From contig CALGEM010000258.1 in NCBI GenBank assembly GCA_937881505.1, forward strand, positions 1 to 8,352: 8,352 bases of DNA, read 5' to 3'. Positions 1 through 6,200 of the stretch are shown here, piece after piece. The position numbers and the translations under genes were made by a program. The notes beneath the pieces were generated by a model. The model was not told the DNA's origin. It did no database searches and saw nothing but the letters and a program-made list of their open reading frames with translations. Origin of the DNA: an uncultured euryarchaeote. GTDB lineage: Archaea; Thermoplasmatota; Poseidoniia; Poseidoniales; Poseidoniaceae. The first letter of the stretch is position 1. Each line of letters starts with the position of its first letter.

Positions 1-219
1 CTTGACCGTGATGGTCTGAGGCCCATCATCAAGCGTCGTTACGGTCCAGAGGTCAGAAGAGGTCATCACCGCATTTCCACGACCGGTGGATTCCACCTGA
101 ACGCTACCCGGAACGGGGATTTCGTTGTCAAAGGCGTCGAAGGCCCGGATGGATACATCAAGGCTGGCAAGTTGCTCAAGACTATCGGTGGAGAGGTTGA
201 CCTCCAACCGGGCCACAGT
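1..219 (-). other. Ig-like module 8 (N-terminal part, cut by window edge)
   Basis: Window residues 2712-2784 (73 residues). It contains TVARLEVNLSTDSLEQLASL, DVSIRAFDAFDNEIPVPGSV (D-A-F-D-N in place of D-x-x-G-N), MTSSDLWTVTT and DDGPQTITVK, with the frame still open at base 1. Most of the domain is present and only the end strand and junction are missing. The protein continues beyond the window, so further Ig-like modules or an anchor are to be expected there. Confidence 0.68.
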
Positions 220-3200
220 GTTCTGGGCAGCAACCGTGATTTCAGCGGTTGAAACTGCACCGCCCACGCTGTATTGGAGCGTGTGCAAGCCGGCCACTTC
301 GGCATCGTATGTGTAGGTACCTTCAGAAGAGGTGATGATGCTCAAGGTCGGAATGCTTGCTCCATCTTCGGTCCATTCAACATCTTGTGGGAACTGATTG
401 CCATCAGCATCCGTTCCCGTCACCTGGATGTCAACTCGGTCTCCAGCGGTCGGGCTGGTGGTTGAGAGGTCAGCTGCAACCGTGACGGCTTCACCGTGCA
501 ACACGGTGATGGACACGCTATCGGAGATGTTGAAGCCGGTTCCACTGATGCTGTAGGCATCGATACGCCATTCGCCAACCGTGGTCGCTTCCCAACGCAT
601 GCCATCGAGCAATAACTGCGTCGTGATGTCTTGAACATCGCCGGTTGCCACATTGACCTCAAGCCATGTCAATTCGTCCGAAGAGATTCGGTTATTGTCC
701 GTGTCAAAGAGTTCCGAGGTGAAGTCGACGGCGTAATCAGAGGTCATCTCAATGAGAGCACCCGTTGAACGGAGTGGGTCGTTGGCCACACCTTCGATGG
801 TGACAGTGTTGAGCATGCCGTGGTCCACGGTGATGTTGATGGAGACGCTGAGGTCGGTGTTGTCATCGCTGTAGGATGCTGTGAGCGTGTACGGCAAATC
901 AGAAGCATAGTAGGGTGTGAACGTGGTGGCATCGCCCGTCAGCACTTCAATGAAGTTCGAAGCATCGCTGATGGTTGGGTGGTCAAGGGACCAGGTGGAT
1001 TCAGGCACGGCCCACTGATTGCCCTTGGCATCGATGGCGAAGATCTTGGCTTCCAGCGTATCATCGGCCGTGATGTCAAAGTGTTGCCAGGTCGCAATCT
1101 CACCTTCAACCGTGATGCGCAGAGTTTGCGTTTGGCCCCGAGAAACATCGATGACGATTTGCGTCAACTCGGTTTCGTACCGTGCTTCAAGAATCTTGGA
1201 GCCTGTCTTGACCGGGTCCCAAATGGCCGGTGCACCGGGCGTCAACTGCCCATCCGAGGTCTTCGTCCAATTATCGGCCGGCAAAACAACCGACAAGCGA
1301 TTACCACGGACGTCAACTCGCGTGGTGTTGATGTAAACGCGGTCATCAGCGGTGATGGAGGTCGAGGAAGCATTCAGTTCAAGGTAATCGATGGCGCCGT
1401 GGCCAACGGTGATTTGGAGTTCATCCATGGCCCCTGAGACCGAAGTGAGGTTCAACCACCACACGCCAACGTGGTCGGGGAAGTACTTCTGGTTGATTTC
1501 CGAGTAATTTCCGTTGGTGGTGGTCCACGTCAAATTTCCAGCATCAGCGATGTCCAAAGCATTGCCAAATTGGTCGTACAAGTCAATGCTGATGTCGCAC
1601 CATACACCGGCAGGGACCGTGCCTTCGCATCCACCCAACACAAAGTAGGATGGGACACCGGCTTCGACCGTAACCGCCACATCCACGAACTCACCGGAGG
1701 GTACGTTGTGGGCCACACGAACGACATGTGAGCCGACGGCATAAGGCTGGAAGATGTTGGGCACGACAGCGCTCATGCTGCCGTTGGTCGGCGTGTAGGT
1801 GATGGGCTCGCCGGGCACCATGTTGCCGTGTTGGTCGACCATGTGCGCCGTGATGGTCAAGGTCTCGTCGGCCGTGATGGTCGCCGAAAGCGGCGTGACC
1901 ACCAGTTCAGTAGCCGCACCGGGCGTGACCGTGATGTTTTGATGGCCACAGACCAAACCGAAACACGATGTGATGGTGACGGTGCCGGCCGTGTTTGGCG
2001 TAAAGAGACCGTTTGAACCAATGTTGCCGGCCGTTGAAGCCCATGTCATCGGTGGTGCCTGGACCATGGATTGGTGGTCATAGGCGACAGAGTTGAAGTT
2101 CACCGCCGTGTCAGCGTCGGTTGATACAGTACCTGTTGGGCTGATGGCCACCGTGGTGATGTTGGTCGTGTTGAACAAAATCTTCGGGCGATAATCAACG
2201 TTCACCGCCGAACCCGAATAGAACGAGGCGTGAGCGTGGCCGGTGTTGGGTGTGGCGATGATGATCCATGCCTGTTGATTGGTGGTCGTCATACCGGGCG
2301 TGCTGATGTCAAACCACAGCCATCCAGTGGTGTCGACGTTCACGGTGGTCGTCGAGATGGCATCACCGTAATCCACACCGGCTTGCATACCGGGTGAACC
2401 CCATGTGCCGCCAGCCGTGGTGCCGTTCCATGTTGCCGATGCCTGTCCCCAGTTGGCGTTCAAGATGGGGTGGACATCAAACGAAACAGAGGTTGCCCCT
2501 TGAACCGAAGTCCAATCTTCGACATAGAGACCCAACGAGGCAGAGTGCACCTGATGGTACTGCGCGAACGGTATTTGTGCAGCGTTCAATCCGATGTTGA
2601 TACGGCATTCATCGCCCCACAGCGTACCACAGTAATCACCGGCACTGATGGTGGATTCACCGGCAAAGTTGGTTTGGGGATATTCGCTGTAGAGCGCCGT
2701 ATCCTGAACATTGGTGTGGCCAAAGGCGGCGATTTCACTGCCCGTTTGGAAGGTGTAGGTGTAGGTGTAGTCGTTGTTGTAGGTGTGGTCAGGGTCGCCC
2801 ACAGCAAAGCTCCAGCGAGCCGAGGACGGACCGGGGATGGATTGGTTCACACCTTGAACCCACCATGAGAAGAGTTGCCCCTCGGTCAAGTTGTCCGAGA
2901 ATCGGAAGGTGGTGTTGGTGATTTCAGAATCCTCCCACGACTTGAACTTGTACACGCCGGTTTGATTGGACACGGTTACGATGTAGCCCGTCGCGCCCGA
3001 GACGGGGGTCCAGGTCAAGGCGGGTTGGGTTGATGGCGTCAACAAACCGTTCTCCTCTGCATAGAGCACTTGACCATCCGCAGGCGAGGTCAGCATGGGC
3101 TGTCCGGGAGGGACAATGCCGTTGACGTTGTCAACGTAATCAAGCACCAGGTGAGGGTGATAAGTGGAATCAGAATACTCTGAGGAGTAGAAACTGTGGG

Positions 3201-6200
3201 AGGACCCTGTGCTTCCAATCATCGCCAACATGAATGTCATGGTGGTGTTGCCGTTGGCGATGTTGCTTTGAGCCAGACTCGTCAAATCCCACTCCATCCA
3301 TCCGAAGGGGTTGTTCAATGTCAGAGTTGAACGGGTGATCTCGGTGGTTGAACAGGTTGGGGCCGTGGCCCAAACAACACTGGATTCGGTGAAACCGCTG
3401 CAAGCGTACGCTGCAATCGTGGTTGACGATGTTCCCGAGACACCGGGCTGGTACATTCTGAGCATCATTTGCGTGGGGGTCATCGCCGAGGGCCAGGGGA
3501 TATTGCTGAGGTCGAATTCCATGAGAATGCGGCTCTGCCCAGTGCCCAAACTGTTCACACCCAGCACCATCGTGTTGGAAGAACCACGGTTCACCGTGGC
3601 GTTGGAATCGATTTCAACATCCTCCACCATCGGCAAGAGGCCGGTTGTTTCGAAGATTGATCCGCGAGAGAGATTGAGCGTGTGGTTGCCATTCCCGTCG
3701 TCGCTGCCTTGATCGGTTGGAACCCGATATGTGTGAATGACTGACCATTCACCGATTCGGTCGCCTTGGTCGGCCCGAATACGCCAATACTGCCAGAAGT
3801 CGCCCTTCTCCAAATCGGCCTTGTTGATGGTGTTGTTCGCAAGGTCAATCGTGATGTTGTCGTAAACGCCTCCGGTGATATCGTTGGAGAGGTAACAAAC
3901 GGTTTCATCGCTCAAGAATAGTGGGTCGGTCCCACCGCACGCCACAAATTGCGTCTCATTTGAGTAGGACGCGGTCCAACTGAAATCACTGTCGTTCACT
4001 CCAGAGGGTCGGGGCTGTGAAGTGTTCCACAGGGTGGAGCCATCGGCCGGCAGGAGGCCGGTCGGGGCGGAAGGTGTCCAAGCAGCGGTGGTGCGATAGG
4101 TCAAATTCAAGCGAGGCCGGACATCGATGTTTGAGGCTTCGCTTGAGGCAAATTGCACGCGACCGTCAACGCCGCTTTCGAGTTCCACAGGGAAGAGCAC
4201 GACGTCCAGTTCCGCCAGGCCGTTGTTCAAAGCGTGCTGGACAAAGGCCGTGACATTGAACGCAGCAGTACCGGTCTCGTTGACCCATTGAGGTGCGTTG
4301 AATGGAACATCGTGATCATCTGAAGTAAATCCACCCGTTTGAGCCCATGAGGAGGTGTTGCCTGCTGGGTAGGCGTAGACCGAGGATTCGCTCCACGAGG
4401 AGGTCATGTCCGAGACGGCAACGAGCGTGGATTGGTAGGTGTTGAGCACGGTGAATTCCAAACTGGCGTTGATCACTTCGTAGGTCCCGGGCATCGGAAG
4501 AGCGCTGAAATTCATGTTCATCAGCGACATCGAGCGTAGGTTGGCGTTGCTCGTTGACACCTGGCTGCGGCCAACGTAGAGGCTTGAGGAGGAGCCACGG
4601 TCGGTGTAGATGGTTCCCGTGTCAAGGTAGGTGTCCTCCGTGACGCTCGGGTAAGAGAGCGACGCAACAATCGACCCTTCCTGAATGGAGAGGTTGGCGT
4701 GTGTGCTGTTGATTTCTTGGCCGACATCGTTGGGCAAGTAGAAGATTGTGGACGAACTTCGTGGCCCGAGCATACCGTTGTTGATGGGTTGAACCATCCA
4801 GCGAATTTCCTGAGCGAACGTCAAATCGGACGATGGCGTGAAGGTCAGGTTGGTGGTGTCGAACGCCGAGGGAGTGGTGCGAGAATCGTAGGGGTACAAA
4901 ACCGCCATATCGTCGCTGGCATCCGTTTGGATGAACACACGCCAATCCGTGGCCGTGGTCGTTCCGCTGTACGTCCAGGAGAAGGTCGGAGAGCGGTCGG
5001 CTTTGAGCGCATGGGAAGTCGTATCCCAAACGATAGAACCGCTGGTCGGTGCGCTGTTCACACCGCTGACCGTAGGGGTTGCGACGGTTCCGTCTTCCCA
5101 CGTCAGCGTGAGGTAAGGTCGCTCGCTGGCACTGCCTTCAGTGGAAGTGAAGATGATTTCATCCGTGGTTTGTGAGGAGGTGTAAACCATCAAGGAGACA
5201 AAATTCTGGCTGTTGGCTATGGCGGCTTGGACAGCTTCGGTCACATCGAAATCCATCCAGTCGTCGGAGACGCTGTCAACGAGGTCAACGTAGCCACCGA
5301 TGTCAACACCGATGTCGCGGCCGCCACGCTCAGACCAAGCATTGGTGCCATCGTAGGTGGTGGCGTTGGCCGAGGTCGTCCACGGTTGGAGCACAGGACG
5401 GATAGCCACCGGTTCATCCTCCGCCGAGCCGTATTCTGCAAACAAGCTCAACTCTGCGCCGCTGACCCGAGCGCCCGATGGTTGTGGGACCTCTGCGAGC
5501 GGGATTCGAATGAGGGCGGCAGACTGGTAGCCTGTGGACTGTTCACCGACACGAAGGGTGGTGGCGTTTTCATGGGTGTCGTCCGAACCAGAACCGTTCT
5601 CAATGACATAGGTGTCAACCAAGTGAGGCGTGTTTAGGTGAGGAAGAGCGCCGTGGTGTCGCAATTCAACCGAAGCCTTGGTGGAATTGAAGACCACCGT
5701 GTTCAGGTCAGGGAGTTGGAAGTGATAGGACGACGACCAGTTTCCGATTTGGTTTGTCGCAGAAACGGCACGCACACGCCAGTACCACGTCTTGCCCTCG
5801 TCAAGGTCGGACTGCAGTGTGAAAGACGTGTTTGCCACATCAAATCCTGCATCGTTCCAAGAGGTGTAGGTGAGGCTGTTAATCGAGGAGAAATCGCTCT
5901 GCGTATCGAGTTGGACAATGTAACCTGCAAGTGCCATTGAACCGGCGAAGTTCCAGACCAGTTCGGGTTGGGCGATGGGCGTCAAATCAACGCCGGTGCC
6001 AATGGACCAGGAGCCGTTGAGCGGGAGTGAAGGTGCGGGGTTTGAAGGCAAGGCATCTGAACCTGGAACATAGACGAAGGTCAGTTCAGGACGGCTCGCC
6101 ATGGAATCTTCGGCCGTGCTGAAGTAAGCGGTTCGGGCACCACCGGAACCTGCACCCAACATGCCGGCAATGAAGTCAACTCGGCGGTCTTCACGCATGG

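Noticed and set aside
820..1437. Open frame of 205 codons on the plus strand, the longest complete one in the window
   Set aside because: It lies in exact codon register opposite the real gene, where stops need sense-strand TTA, CTA or TCA codons, which are uncommon here. It has no family motif, lies over well-formed Ig-like modules 4 to 6, and its sequence mirrors the codon bias of the sense strand.
2752..2787. GGTGTA tract as a phase-variation microsatellite
   Set aside because: The unit is six bases with only three perfect copies, so length change would keep the frame. It is explained by a Tyr-Thr beta-strand.
2394..2868. Two overlapping plus-strand open frames that might be a small antisense gene pair
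   Set aside because: They contain no recognisable domain or ribosome-binding context and sit over DNRLRE module 7 and the end of Fn3-like module 6. The Val/Gly-rich stretch is only the reverse of the Tyr-Thr repeat.
4622..5101. Open frame of 159 codons on the minus strand in another frame, and a 158-codon plus-strand frame at 4699-5175
   Set aside because: Both overlap DNRLRE module 5, Fn3-like module 4 and DNRLRE module 4, whose motifs are in the main frame. Their Arg/His/Cys-rich or featureless translations are typical of shadow frames.
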